A stretch of DNA of 64,000 nucleotides, taken from contig NZ_JAJUWR010000006.1 in the NCBI RefSeq assembly GCF_021390545.1, positions 124,001 to 188,000 on the forward strand. Direction: 5' to 3'. Shown one piece after another: positions 15,807 to 25,706 of this stretch (the first letter of the stretch is position 1; every line of letters starts with the position of its first letter). The notes under the pieces are model-generated. The model saw only the letters and a list, made by a program, of their open reading frames with translations, was not told the origin of the DNA and did no database searches. Position numbers and translations under genes: made by a program. This DNA is from Algoriphagus sp. AGSA1. Its GTDB lineage: Bacteria; Bacteroidota; Bacteroidia; Cytophagales; Cyclobacteriaceae.

Positions 15807-17170
15807 GTAAAGCACAGACAATTAACCCGGCAAACGGGCAAACAGTAGCCGAATACGAAAGGATAGCTATTTCAAAAGCTATGGAAAAGGTAGCCATGGC
15901 TAAGGAAGCGTATAATTCATGGAAGGAAAAAAGCTTTGCGGAACGTTCGCAGCTAATGCATGCGCTTGCTGACCTGTTCGATGCCAGTAAAGAGGAATAC
16001 GCCGAACTGGCCACTACAGAAATGGGCAAAACTATTGTACAGGCTAGGAAGGAAATTGAAAAATGTGCCTGGGTATGCCGCTTCTATGCGGATAATTCGG
16101 AAAGTTTACTTGGGAAGGAGATGGTAGGAACTGAAGCGACCAAGAGTTACGTCACATTTCAGCCAATGGGGGTTATTTTGGCTGTGATGCCTTGGAATTT
16201 TCCGTTTTACCAGGTGATCCGTTTTGCCGCACCTGCACTAATGGCCGGAAATACCGGGGTACTGAAACATGCATCCAATGTACAGGGAAGTGCATTTGCC
16301 TTGGAAGATGCTTTTATCAAAGCTGGATTTCCGAAAGGTATATTTACCAATCTGAATATAGAGGCAAATAATGTAAAAGATGTCATAGAAGATAAGAATA
16401 TCGCAGCGGTAACGCTTACAGGAAGCGACCCCGCAGGACGATCGGTCGCAACTATTGCCGGGGCCAATTTGAAGAAAACTGTACTGGAACTTGGTGGGAG
16501 CGATGCTTATATCGTTTTGGATGATGCGGATCTGGAAAAAGCGACCGATCTGGCTACGTTGGGAAGATTGCAGAACAACGGACAAACCTGCATAGCGGCC
16601 AAGCGTTTTGTGGTGCTCGATGCCGTTTACGATAAGTTTCTGGAGCTCTTCACCCAAAAGATGCGCCGGGCAAAAATGGGTGATCCCATGGACGAATCTA
16701 CCTATTATGGCCCTATGGCGAGGTTGGATTTGCGCGATGAAATACATGGACAAGTTGTGAAAACCATTGCGCAAGGTGGCCGACTTATACTTGGAGGGAC
16801 AATCCCGGAAGGAAAGGGGGCTTACTATCCGGCCACCATCCTGGTCGATGTACAGCCTGGCATGGAAGCTTTTGACAATGAACTATTTGGCCCTGTAGCC
16901 TCTGTGATCCGGGCAACCGATGAAAATGAAGCCATTGCACTGGCCAATAACTCTCAATTTGGTTTGGGATCTGGAGTGATCACTTCAAATAGAGAGCGTG
17001 GAGAAAAAGTGGCGTTGCAACTTGAAGCCGGTAGCAGCTTTGTGAATAGGCTGGTAGCTTCAGACCCAAGATTGCCCTTCGGTGGTATTAAGAATAGCGG
17101 GTATGGAAGGGAGCTTTCTGGCTATGGAATCCGCGAATTTGTCAACATCAAATCTATTTGGGTGGATTGA
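15803..17170 (+). CDS. NAD(P)-dependent succinate-semialdehyde dehydrogenase
   Basis: The 455-residue ALDH is of the short SSADH type (YneI-like). Motifs include MPWNFPFYQVIRFAAPALMAGN, LTGSDPAGR, the general base Glu in LELGGSDAY, the catalytic Cys in NNGQTCIAAKRF, and the C-terminal LPFGGIKNSGYGRELSGYGI with NIKSIWVD. It oxidises succinic semialdehyde to succinate. Its ATG overlaps the stop of the preceding ThDP enzyme by 4 bases, so the two are translationally coupled. Together they could convert 2-oxoglutarate to succinate without CoA. That joint function is inferred. Confidence 0.9.
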   Translation: MSKAQTINPANGQTVAEYERIAISKAMEKVAMAKEAYNSWKEKSFAERSQLMHALADLFDASKEEYAELATTEMGKTIVQARKEIEKCAWVCRFYADNSESLLGKEMVGTEATKSYVTFQPMGVILAVMPWNFPFYQVIRFAAPALMAGNTGVLKHASNVQGSAFALEDAFIKAGFPKGIFTNLNIEANNVKDVIEDKNIAAVTLTGSDPAGRSVATIAGANLKKTVLELGGSDAYIVLDDADLEKATDLATLGRLQNNGQTCIAAKRFVVLDAVYDKFLELFTQKMRRAKMGDPMDESTYYGPMARLDLRDEIHGQVVKTIAQGGRLILGGTIPEGKGAYYPATILVDVQPGMEAFDNELFGPVASVIRATDENEAIALANNSQFGLGSGVITSNRERGEKVALQLEAGSSFVNRLVASDPRLPFGGIKNSGYGRELSGYGIREFVNIKSIWVD

Positions 17171-17248
17171 CTAATCTTATTGGAAAGTCTCCCGCTCCTT
17201 GATTGAATCAATAGTGAACCTAGTATAAGGAAACAACAAAGCATAATA

Positions 17249-18223
17249 ATGAAAAACAGAAAAATCTTGAAATCTCTTTTTATTGTATCAATTAGCATTC
17301 TCGGTTTTATAGCCATATTAGTATATTATCCAGTTTATTCCAATGCTCAGCATGTCGGTATATCTGAAGAAACAGCAGCTGTCTTGAGGGATAAATTCGA
17401 GGGGCCTCATCATTTGATTCAGACCACGGATGATGAAACTTTGTTTTTGCGAAGATGGAATCCAGACAAATTGCTTTCAGGCAAAAGTGAGATTGCAGTA
17501 CTTATTCTTCATGGGATTACAGCACATAGCGGGGCCTATGATATGGCAGGAAAACCATTCTCTGAAAGTGGTTATACGACTTTTGGGTTGGACTACAGAG
17601 GACATGGCTTGTCAGGCGGCAATCGGGGGGATTCTCCAAGTGTGGACCGATGGATTGCTGATATGGCTGAAACGGTGGGCTATATCAAGGATTTGGGGTT
17701 TTCTGAAGTGGTGGTTCTTGGTCATAGTTTAGGAGTGGCCGCGGCGTTTTCTGTTGCAAATGCTGTACCGGATGAACTCTCAGGCATAGTTTTGCTTTCG
17801 GGGGCTTACGAGGGTAGGGAAGGTTTATCCGATCCTCCTTCCTTTTTTGAAAAAGCCAGGTTTTTGGCAAATGCGATATTCCGGCCCTCCCATCAATCTG
17901 TAAAATATTACAGGGAAGGAATGACAATTACTGAAGACAGCCTGTTTACCATGAGTTATACACCTAGATTTATGACGATGCTTGATGTCAAAACACTTCG
18001 ACTTCCTGAGGGTATGGATATCCCTGTCTTGGTTGGTATTGGTGATGAGGACGAATTATTTACGGTGGAAAAAGTCAAAGAACTGTATGACCTGATACCC
18101 AGTGACAAAAAAGAGTTTTTGGTCATGGAAAACACCACACATTCAGTGATCCCACGTGAAAGCTGGATGGAGGTAGTTGGCTGGTTGGATCGTAACTACA
18201 CAAGTCCTGATATAAATAATTGA
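17249..18223 (+). CDS. Membrane-anchored alpha/beta hydrolase (lysophospholipase/monoacylglycerol lipase-like)
   Basis: The 324-residue protein has one N-terminal membrane anchor (SLFIVSISILGFIAILVYYP, residues 10-30). A Hydrolase_4-type domain follows with ILHGITAHSGAYDM, GLDYRGHGLSGG, the nucleophile Ser in VLGHSLGVAAA (near 160), an Asp in GIGDEDELF and a His in NTTHSVIPRE. Members cleave monoacylglycerols or lysophospholipids. It lies 79 bases after the SSADH gene and 83 bases before an LpxR-like gene, so a lipid-related group is possible. Confidence 0.85.
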   Translation: MKNRKILKSLFIVSISILGFIAILVYYPVYSNAQHVGISEETAAVLRDKFEGPHHLIQTTDDETLFLRRWNPDKLLSGKSEIAVLILHGITAHSGAYDMAGKPFSESGYTTFGLDYRGHGLSGGNRGDSPSVDRWIADMAETVGYIKDLGFSEVVVLGHSLGVAAAFSVANAVPDELSGIVLLSGAYEGREGLSDPPSFFEKARFLANAIFRPSHQSVKYYREGMTITEDSLFTMSYTPRFMTMLDVKTLRLPEGMDIPVLVGIGDEDELFTVEKVKELYDLIPSDKKEFLVMENTTHSVIPRESWMEVVGWLDRNYTSPDINN

Positions 18224-18305
18224 CTTGAATGCTCCAGTACACTACCTGTTATAATGTATTTAGAATCAGTAAATGTTAGTATTAATCCCCTTTTTCGGTT
18301 GATAC

Positions 18306-19286
18306 ATGAAGACTTCTGACTTATTGAGTTTAGCATGGATGTTTAGCATATGCTTACCAGGTCTATCTGTAAACGAGGTGATGGCTCAAAAGAATACATT
18401 GACTAAACAGGTTGGTTTTAAACATGATAACGACGTGTTTAGACTCAAGCATATCACGGATAAGTTTTATTCGTTTGGTTTAATAATTAATTATACGACT
18501 GCATTAAGGGATGATAATTTTCTAAAGAAAGCATCGGAGAACCTGGGTTTTAATGAGACAGACAAAGTTGTTTTTGATAATATGGTTTACCTCAAAGGAT
18601 ATACACCTGAATATGATACTGATCTATCCACAGGTACCTTTAGGCCTTTTGCCGGCGTATTGAATTGGGAACCTTCCCTGTATATCTCAAATGATAAAAG
18701 GTTATGGAGGTTTGGTACTGTCTTGGGAGTGAGAGGAAAAATATCCGGGGCAGAGTGGGTACAGGATAGTTTTCATGACCTGATCTCAGATCCGAAATTT
18801 GATGGATGGAGGTATCAGTTACCAAATAAATTTTTGTATGGCATTAACGGCTCCTTTATTAAACCATTGCCTTTTTTGAATTGGATGGATTTCTTTTCTG
18901 AATCGAATTTAGTTTTGGGAAATTACCAGACATTCCTGGAGGAGAATATAGGGCTACGCATAGGCAGATTTAACAGCCTCAATAATTCCGTTATGTATTT
19001 TGGCAACCTGGATCAGCTGAAAAGAAATAAAAATGAATATTTCCTGGTAGTTAAATTTTTCGGAAGGGCAATAGTTACTGATACCACATTAGCTCGTGAT
19101 GGGAATAAACAGAATGTTCTAAATCCCCTTGATAAGAGAAATCTACAGGCAGGTTATTATGCCGCTTTTCACATTCAGGCAGGCAGGTTTGGAGCAAATG
19201 TTTCGCATACACGCAATTCAACCGAATCAAATGTAAGTGGAAAGCACAGTTATGGGTCATTGGGGGTAAATTATAGTTTCCATTAG
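18306..19286 (+). CDS. LpxR family outer-membrane protein (lipid A deacylase-like)
   Basis: The 326-residue protein has a signal peptide ending after VMAQ (near residue 28). The LpxR signature at the mature start is FKHDNDVFRLKHITDKFYSFGLIINY, where family members have an N-D pair and a T/S-D-x-Y-Y/F-x-x-G stretch. The C-terminus ends YGSLGVNYSFH, a beta-barrel ending with a terminal aromatic near the end. LpxR removes the 3'-acyloxyacyl chain of lipid A in the outer membrane. Whether the active-site His is conserved was not aligned, so activity is inferred. Confidence 0.7.
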   Translation: MKTSDLLSLAWMFSICLPGLSVNEVMAQKNTLTKQVGFKHDNDVFRLKHITDKFYSFGLIINYTTALRDDNFLKKASENLGFNETDKVVFDNMVYLKGYTPEYDTDLSTGTFRPFAGVLNWEPSLYISNDKRLWRFGTVLGVRGKISGAEWVQDSFHDLISDPKFDGWRYQLPNKFLYGINGSFIKPLPFLNWMDFFSESNLVLGNYQTFLEENIGLRIGRFNSLNNSVMYFGNLDQLKRNKNEYFLVVKFFGRAIVTDTTLARDGNKQNVLNPLDKRNLQAGYYAAFHIQAGRFGANVSHTRNSTESNVSGKHSYGSLGVNYSFH

Positions 19287-19433
19287 TCTCTTTGTTTTTC
19301 AGAGAATTTAGGTGGTTGGATTACTGACTTGTTGGGTGAAAAGTTCATGCTGTCGTTCCAGTCAATAAGGCTTGAAAATGAATAGTTTATTGGTCACTGA
19401 TCTTCTATACTACTGTACTACTGTTTAGCTATT

Positions 19434-19559
19434 CCAGCAAAGTATGAAGGCAGTAGCGGAAAATATTTTGACATTGATAAAAGTGCTTTTTCTGATGCTC
19501 ACAATGTCGCATATGACAATGGTAAAATTTTAAAATTAATTTCTGAGACAAAAAAATAA
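19434..19559 (+). pseudogene. Short-chain dehydrogenase C-terminal fragment
   Basis: In frame with the TAA at 19557 the sequence reads PAKYEGSSGKYFDIDKSAF then an AYDNGKILKLISETKK end. This matches the last 40 residues of retinol-dehydrogenase-like SDRs (SGKYFD ... A-D---A-KLWE). No upstream SDR sequence remains. Confidence 0.5.
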
Positions 19560-19566
19560 ACAGATA

Positions 19567-20490
19567 ATGAGCACTCTTAACAAAATAGCAACCAAAGGTA
19601 AGTTGACATTAGGTCTTATATTTCCTCTTGAGGCATACAGTGGTTCAGTTGCGAAAATGGAAAACCAAGAAAAACTTGCCAAACGAGTAGAAGAACTAGG
19701 TTTTAAAGCACTTTGGTTTAGAGATGTTCCGTTCAATGACCCATCATTTGGTGATGCTGGGCAATTGTATGACCCTTGGATTTACATGACACATATTATG
19801 AACCATACAAATGAAATTGCTTTAGGTTCGGCAAGTATAATTTTACCGTTACGTCATCCGGTTCATACAGCAAAATCAATTAATAGCCTTCAAATCCTAT
19901 CAAATGAAAGATTGATTTTAGGTGTAGCTTCTGGTGATCGACCTATTGAATATCCTGCATTCAATCAAAATTTAGAGGATAAGTCTGAGCTTTTTAGAGA
20001 TAGCTTTTTTTATATCAAAGCATTGCAAGGTGATTTCCCAAACTATTCTTCAAAATATTATGGTAAAACTAATGGAGCCATAGATATTTTACCGAAGTAT
20101 TACAAAAAAACACCAATGTTGATAACTGGACATTCTGGTCAATCCCTGGAATGGATTGCTGAACATTCAGATGGTTGGTTGTATTATCCAAGAGATTTCA
20201 AAACACTACCTATTGTAATGCAACGATGGAGAGAAGCAATAAAAGGGATTAATTCGGACTGGAAACCATTTATGCAATCGTTGTACATTGATTTAACGAA
20301 AGATCCTAAAGCTAGTCCGACTCCAATCCATTTGGGATTTAAATCGGGAACGGAATATTTGAATACGCATTTGAAATTGTTGGAATCGTATGTTGTAAAT
20401 CACGTAATCTTGAATTTAAAGTATGGCTCAAGACCAGCGGAGGAAGTGATCGAAGAAATTGCAGAAAATATATCCCCAAATTTTTCTTGA
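19567..20490 (+). CDS. Luciferase-like (LLM) flavin-dependent oxidoreductase, BA3436-type
   Basis: The 307-residue TIM-barrel protein carries LTLGLIFPLEAYSG, ELGFKALWFRDVPFNDPSFGDAGQLYDP, the SASIILPLRHPVHTAKSI core and LILGVASGDRPIEYPAF. These are characteristic of a subgroup of bacterial luciferase-like monooxygenases that bind FMN or F420. The 8-base gap to the SDR fragment upstream and a second SDR fragment downstream suggest it once sat within an oxidoreductase cluster. Substrate unknown. Confidence 0.85.
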   Translation: MSTLNKIATKGKLTLGLIFPLEAYSGSVAKMENQEKLAKRVEELGFKALWFRDVPFNDPSFGDAGQLYDPWIYMTHIMNHTNEIALGSASIILPLRHPVHTAKSINSLQILSNERLILGVASGDRPIEYPAFNQNLEDKSELFRDSFFYIKALQGDFPNYSSKYYGKTNGAIDILPKYYKKTPMLITGHSGQSLEWIAEHSDGWLYYPRDFKTLPIVMQRWREAIKGINSDWKPFMQSLYIDLTKDPKASPTPIHLGFKSGTEYLNTHLKLLESYVVNHVILNLKYGSRPAEEVIEEIAENISPNFS

Positions 20491-20574
20491 CCTTGCTGAA
20501 GTTATAGGAGTAAACAGCTTTGGCGACTGATTCCGATGAAGCCTCTTTCCTCGATTTTGTTACACCAATACCTC

Positions 20575-20765
20575 TTCCAGGTATAACCCTTGATTGGTAC
20601 AATCGAAGAATCTGAACCTGATGATGTACGCGCACTCTACGAAACCAATTTTTTTGGACCATTGGCGGTAATTAGGAGGCATAGCCACTGTTGAGAAAAC
20701 AGGGCTACGGAAACATTTTGGGAACATCGGGTAACCTTGGGCATATAAGATCTCATTCAATCCCA
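20575..20765 (+). pseudogene. Short-chain dehydrogenase internal fragment, frameshifted
   Basis: Translation gives EPDDVRALYETNFFGPLAVIR, the typical SDR helix with the conserved Asn. Frameshifts follow (around 20680), after which KQGYGNILGTSGNLGHIR-like sequence can be read in other frames. This is the middle of an SDR with both ends gone. Confidence 0.65.
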
Positions 20766-21082
20766 GGTTAAGTCCTCGGGTAAAATATGGTCAGGACTGT
20801 TATGATTTCAATGAAAGAGGGATGCTCTTTGCCTCACCAAATCAGATTATTGGGAGCGATAAAAGGGAGGCATTGCTACTTTCTCAGGAGAAAAAAGATA
20901 CCATTGTCTCTCTTTTCAAAATTTAGTAGATTTGAAAGTGGGGTGGCAGAATTCGAAACTATTTTTTCGTTTGTAATATATTAATAATTAATCACTTACA
21001 ACAAACTTAACATTGGTAGAGGAAAAGGAATGATGTTTTCAACACATATACTCGAATTGTATTGAATTCCCTATGCCTCATG
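20766..21082 (+). other. Intergenic stretch with no recognised gene
   Basis: About 315 bases lie between the SDR fragment and a small doubtful frame. Short open frames here match nothing recognisable. No terminator, tRNA or repeat is seen. Confidence 0.4.
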
Positions 21083-21280
21083 GTAAGCGGCGGAACAAAT
21101 AAAAATGAGAATTCTTTCAATATCACCGTCCCTAAAACCACACAAATCAAACTGTGTGAAACTTTGAATAATGCTGGATTCTCCATCTCCTATAATTTAA
21201 AGCAGCCAATTCTTTACTTAATAATCTCACCAAATCTCTATCAAAAGATCGATAAAATCCTCACTGAAAAGATTGAATAA
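21083..21280 (+). CDS. Doubtful small protein (65 residues)
   Basis: An ATG-started frame gives MVSGGTNKNENSFNITVPKT then ILYLIISPNLYQKIDKILTE. It ends 18 bases before the convergent end of the glycogen enzyme gene. There is no known family, signal peptide or supporting context. It could be a chance frame. Confidence 0.22.
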   Translation, partial: VSGGTNKNENSFNITVPKTTQIKLCETLNNAGFSISYNLKQPILYLIISPNLYQKIDKILTEKIE

Positions 21281-21297
21281 GACAGCCATGGTAAATT

Positions 21298-24200
21298 TTA
21301 AATCCATTTCACCATGGGAAAGTCAAGACGATTTGCCAGATGTACATTTTTGGGAAATATCCTAAATCCATACTGATAATTTCCAGGTAAGAGTTTTCCA
21401 ATTTTTCCTTTGAAGACCTTCCTTCCCCTATCGGAATCTCCCATAGCCAATTCAAATGTCTTAACTTCTTTCTGCTCTCCATCAACCGAATCTTTTTTCA
21501 CGGCTATCAACTCAGCTCCGATTTCTTCAACTTTAAAATCACCCAATGTCAACTCCAGTTCTATTTCCAGCTCTTTATCCCGAAAATCAAGCTGGTCAGG
21601 CGTAATCGACAGCACATCCAAATCATTCCAGTTTTTCCTGACATGATGTTTCCATGCTGCCAAATCCTTAGCTAAAGCATAATTATCCGTTTTGATGTTT
21701 ACCCCTCTTTGCTTCAAGGGATAATAGTACTTGTCCACATATTCCTTCAACATTCTGCCCATAAGGTATTGGGGGGTACTGGCCATGGAATTCTTCACCA
21801 TCCTAATCCAATCCATCGGCAAATTCTCATCATTCCGTGAGAAAAACATAGGGATAATTTCGTTTTCAAGCGTCTTATAGATTTTATCTGAATCCAAATC
21901 GTTTTGATAATCCTGCCTCTCATATTCCTTTTCAGCTTCCAATGCCCAGCCTATCGTACCATTGTATGCCTCTGCCCACCAACCATCCCTAACACTAAAA
22001 TTCAATGTCCCATTCAGAAGTGCTTTCATGCCACTTGTTCCAGATGCTTCTTGGTTTCTATCAGGAGTATTAAGCCATAAATCTGCACCCTGTACCAATA
22101 GCTTAGCTAAATTGATATCATAATCTTCTAAAAAAAAGACTTTATTTGCCAGATCTTTATGAAGGGATGTCTGCACTATTTTTTTTATATGGACAATACT
22201 TTCATTGTCCTGCGGGTGGGATTTACCTGCAAAAAGCAACAGTACAGGCTTTGTCTCATCACTAAGGAGTTTGGATAGCCGGTTGATATCAAGAAACAAA
22301 AGTTCCGGACGCTTATAGGTGACAAACCTTTTGGCAAAGGCAATTACCATAGCCTCTTCCTTTAAGTGCTCAATAGCTTGCCTGATTTTTCCTGGACTTT
22401 CATGCCGTGCGGACATCGTTTCCGCCAGTCTTTCCCGCACCGCATTCAACAACTCTCGTTTAAGAAGCAGGTTTGTATTCCAGATTTCGCTATCGGGTAC
22501 CGCTTCTATTTTCTGCCAAAGAGAAGAATCCTGAAGGTAATTATCACCAAAATAATTGCGGTGTATCGATTTCCAACCTTCAGCCGCCCAGGTATCGTAA
22601 TGGACTCCATTTGTAACATAACCAATAGGCAATTCCTCAGGTAAGTAACCTCTCCATACATTCTTGAACAGGTTACAACTTACCACCCTGTGAATCTTGC
22701 TTACCGCATTCACTTCCTGGCACAAGCGGAGAGCAAGATTGGTCATAGAAAACAGTTCTGGTTGTTTTTCATCGGACACACGGCCTAAATTCATGAACTT
22801 TTCCCAGGAGATATTAAACTGCTTGACTACATGTGAGAAATACAATCTCATCAGTTCTTCGGTATATTTATCAATTCCAGCCGGTACTGAGGTATGGGTT
22901 GTAAAAAGTGAGGTAGATCGAACCACTTCAATAGCCTCATTGAATGACAGATTTTCACCCAATACAAGATGCTGCATACGGGCTATCCCCACAAATGCTG
23001 TATGGCCTTCATTGCAATGATAGACTTCTGGTTGCAGACCGAGCAGATTTAATGCTTGAACCCCTCCCATACCCAGAACTATTTCCTGCTTTAACCTATT
23101 CTCCAGATTTCCACCATACAACTGAGAGGTAATCATCTTATCTTCCCCAGTGTTTGAGTCAATAAAAGTATCCAATAAATATAGTGAGATCCTGCCCACC
23201 TCTACCTTCCAAAGTTGGGCAGATACAGTTCTGCCAGGAAACGGAAGTAAAATCAAAATAGGCTGATTAAGATCATCATGCACCAACTGGATAGGTAATT
23301 CGGCAAAATTCATAGTATCCTCTTCAACCAATTGGTCTCCGTGGACGGATAACCGTTGTTTAAAATATCCGAATTTATATAGCAGCCCAACTGCTACTAT
23401 CGGAACTGAGCTGTCACTTGCTTCCTTCAAAAAGTCCCCGGCCAATATTCCAAGACCTCCTGAATATAGCTTCAACATATTGTGCAAACCATATTCCATA
23501 CAGAAGTAGGCAACCGTGACCTGATGCGATACAGGCCTACCGAAATATTCTTCATTAAGCCTACCTACCGCCTCCAACTTATCCAAAAACACCTGATCGA
23601 TACTGAATTTATTGAGCGTTTTATAACGCAATGTCTGAAGAAACTTGATGGGGTTTTGATGACTGTTTTTCCATAGGTCATAGTCCATAGAACTAAAAAC
23701 GGCCTTTGCTGGATCATTCCACGAATACCATAGATTCCCAGCCAATTCTTTAAGTAATGACAATGATTCCGGCAAAACGGTTTCGATGGATATTTCTCTC
23801 CAATATGGAGCCGTTACAGGCTCAACAAGATAATCGACTGGAAAAGCTTGGGGCTTGTTTCGGTAGGATTCCTCCCTCTGACAACTTTTATCCAGTGCAA
23901 TCCCAAAAGCATCTCCGTAAAATTTAATTTGATCCACCCAATCAAAATGTGTGCTGATCCTGTGGGCAGATAGACGGGCAGATTGAATTTCTCCGTCAGA
24001 CTGATTCTTGAAAAATTCAATCGTTTCTGCCAACCTCTTAGCGGCCAAATGGCTGGTTGTTTCTTTTCTTTCCAACACCACAAGTCCATTTGTATCAGCG
24101 GTATCCAGCTCCTTAAAAGCATTTGCAAATCCTGAAATATCCGTAGTTATTGTGGGAATGTAGTATGCTAAACTCTCAAGGGGTGTATATCCCCAAGGCT

Positions 24201-25518
24201 CATAGAATGATGGGAAAACCGCCAGGTCAAATCCCGGCAACAGGTCATAATATTGCATATCAAAGATCCCATCATGCCCATCCAGATAAGTAGGGACAAA
24301 AATCACCTTAACCCCGCCATCGACCGTACTGTTTAAACCCACATCATTGATATAAGCCACTATTGGATCCTTTAGGGCTCCTTGAAGGTTATGGGTAAGT
24401 AATTCAGATGGCAGAGGAGACCCCAAACTTGGCTGCAACATCCGGTCAATCAGTTCTTTTCTAGGCCCGGTTTGGTTGCCCGGGACAAAAATTAAAGCAA
24501 TCACTTTTCTCCCAGATGAAAGACGGCTTTGCAATTCCTTCAGCGCTTCGATAAAAACATCTATTCCCTTATTAATAAACTCATATCTGCCGCTTTTGAT
24601 AACCAAAAAACTGTCATTGTCAAAAGGTTGATTGAACAACGCTTCAACTACATTTAGCAGTTTATTGCGGGCAGCTTCTTTTTTTCGCATCACTTCCGCA
24701 AAAGGGGGCACCTCTGATACATCAAAACCATTGGGAGTAATGACATCCGGATATCTACCTAGTATCATCTCACATTCTTTGGCCGTAATGAAACTCACGG
24801 TAGTAAAACAATCCGCATGCGCGGCAGCGATTTTTTCCAGAGAATGTTTGGATGAGATATTGAACTCCCGGGCTTGTTGATCCGGATTGTAATTTTCGAG
24901 ATTTTGATATAAAGCCAATCCCTTTCCGGCAATCGCCCTACCTGTTACTGTGGCATGCGTGGTGAATACCGTCGCTATCTGGGGTATATTTTCATTTAGA
25001 TACAACAGTCCTGTCCCGGTCATCCATTCATGAAAATGTGACACCACATTATCAGTTGAATTGATGTGGTTCTTATAGAAACATTCTATTACCTTCCCGG
25101 CAGCTATACCAAACAAAGCGGGCTCAATATAATCCCAATGACCATGAAGTGAATCAAGTTTATATTTTATCCATAGGTGCTTGAAAATTTCGTTTTTTTC
25201 AAAAAACAAGGGGGTAAAATCCACCAATACAGCTATAGGATTACCTTTGATTTTCCACCTTCCTATTTTTGTTTTAAGCCCTTCTTGCTCCATCTGATGT
25301 CTCCACAGCTTGAAAAGTAGCTTATCCTCCGCAAATTCAGGATGCATACGCGTCCCTTTCCATATATCAGGGCCAATCAATATGTATTTTTCTTGTAGTC
25401 TTCGTTCTAAAATCGCAGCCTTGGTAGATAAAACCGTATGTATGCCCCCCACTTTGTTACAGACCTCCCAGCTGATCTCAAATAAAAAATCAGGTTGCTT
25501 TACCACCGTGTTTTCCAT
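21298..25518 (-). CDS. Glycogen synthase (GT3) - alpha-glucan phosphorylase (GT35) fusion
   Basis: About 1406 residues from the ATG of MENTVVKQPDFLFE; an upstream in-frame ATG lacks family sequence. The N-terminal 570 residues are a eukaryote-like glycogen synthase (EISWEVCNKVGGIHTVLSTKA, VVSHFHEWMTG, YEPWGYTPLESLAY). From about 573 an alpha-glucan phosphorylase follows (NLWYSWNDPAKAVF, VAYFCMEYGLH, YHCNEGHTAFV, FAKRFVTYKRPELL). The PLP Lys is in SGTSGMKALLNG (near 1163). Bacteroidota commonly carry this fusion, labelled alpha-glucan family phosphorylase. It combines polymer extension and phosphorolysis in the cytosol. It is monocistronic here. Confidence 0.92.
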   Translation of the reverse strand: MENTVVKQPDFLFEISWEVCNKVGGIHTVLSTKAAILERRLQEKYILIGPDIWKGTRMHPEFAEDKLLFKLWRHQMEQEGLKTKIGRWKIKGNPIAVLVDFTPLFFEKNEIFKHLWIKYKLDSLHGHWDYIEPALFGIAAGKVIECFYKNHINSTDNVVSHFHEWMTGTGLLYLNENIPQIATVFTTHATVTGRAIAGKGLALYQNLENYNPDQQAREFNISSKHSLEKIAAAHADCFTTVSFITAKECEMILGRYPDVITPNGFDVSEVPPFAEVMRKKEAARNKLLNVVEALFNQPFDNDSFLVIKSGRYEFINKGIDVFIEALKELQSRLSSGRKVIALIFVPGNQTGPRKELIDRMLQPSLGSPLPSELLTHNLQGALKDPIVAYINDVGLNSTVDGGVKVIFVPTYLDGHDGIFDMQYYDLLPGFDLAVFPSFYEPWGYTPLESLAYYIPTITTDISGFANAFKELDTADTNGLVVLERKETTSHLAAKRLAETIEFFKNQSDGEIQSARLSAHRISTHFDWVDQIKFYGDAFGIALDKSCQREESYRNKPQAFPVDYLVEPVTAPYWREISIETVLPESLSLLKELAGNLWYSWNDPAKAVFSSMDYDLWKNSHQNPIKFLQTLRYKTLNKFSIDQVFLDKLEAVGRLNEEYFGRPVSHQVTVAYFCMEYGLHNMLKLYSGGLGILAGDFLKEASDSSVPIVAVGLLYKFGYFKQRLSVHGDQLVEEDTMNFAELPIQLVHDDLNQPILILLPFPGRTVSAQLWKVEVGRISLYLLDTFIDSNTGEDKMITSQLYGGNLENRLKQEIVLGMGGVQALNLLGLQPEVYHCNEGHTAFVGIARMQHLVLGENLSFNEAIEVVRSTSLFTTHTSVPAGIDKYTEELMRLYFSHVVKQFNISWEKFMNLGRVSDEKQPELFSMTNLALRLCQEVNAVSKIHRVVSCNLFKNVWRGYLPEELPIGYVTNGVHYDTWAAEGWKSIHRNYFGDNYLQDSSLWQKIEAVPDSEIWNTNLLLKRELLNAVRERLAETMSARHESPGKIRQAIEHLKEEAMVIAFAKRFVTYKRPELLFLDINRLSKLLSDETKPVLLLFAGKSHPQDNESIVHIKKIVQTSLHKDLANKVFFLEDYDINLAKLLVQGADLWLNTPDRNQEASGTSGMKALLNGTLNFSVRDGWWAEAYNGTIGWALEAEKEYERQDYQNDLDSDKIYKTLENEIIPMFFSRNDENLPMDWIRMVKNSMASTPQYLMGRMLKEYVDKYYYPLKQRGVNIKTDNYALAKDLAAWKHHVRKNWNDLDVLSITPDQLDFRDKELEIELELTLGDFKVEEIGAELIAVKKDSVDGEQKEVKTFELAMGDSDRGRKVFKGKIGKLLPGNYQYGFRIFPKNVHLANRLDFPMVKWI

Positions 25519-25706
25519 AATAATCTTTAGAATAAATTGAGAATTGGCAACGTAAACCAATTGTTATAAAGGATTATCCTATTTCAACTAATAATTGAAC
25601 CCTTACCCAAAGTTACTTTCCAAAGCATTTCAAAAATATGATTACAGTCTGTCGCCCGGATGATTCCTATCACAGAAACATTTCGAAGAAAAGATCCCCA
25701 TCAATC

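Noticed and set aside
20787..20984. A 65-codon plus-strand frame after the SDR fragment
   Set aside because: Residue content is irregular, it has no homology, and it lies in clearly decaying DNA.
23482..24880. Several plus-strand frames opposite the glycogen enzyme
   Set aside because: They lie entirely within a well-supported minus-strand gene, have no family features and are shadow frames.
21298..25560. Upstream start at 25560 for the glycogen enzyme
   Set aside because: The extra MVYVANSQFILKII segment has no family match, and MENTVVKQPDFLFEIS at 25518 starts the conserved part.
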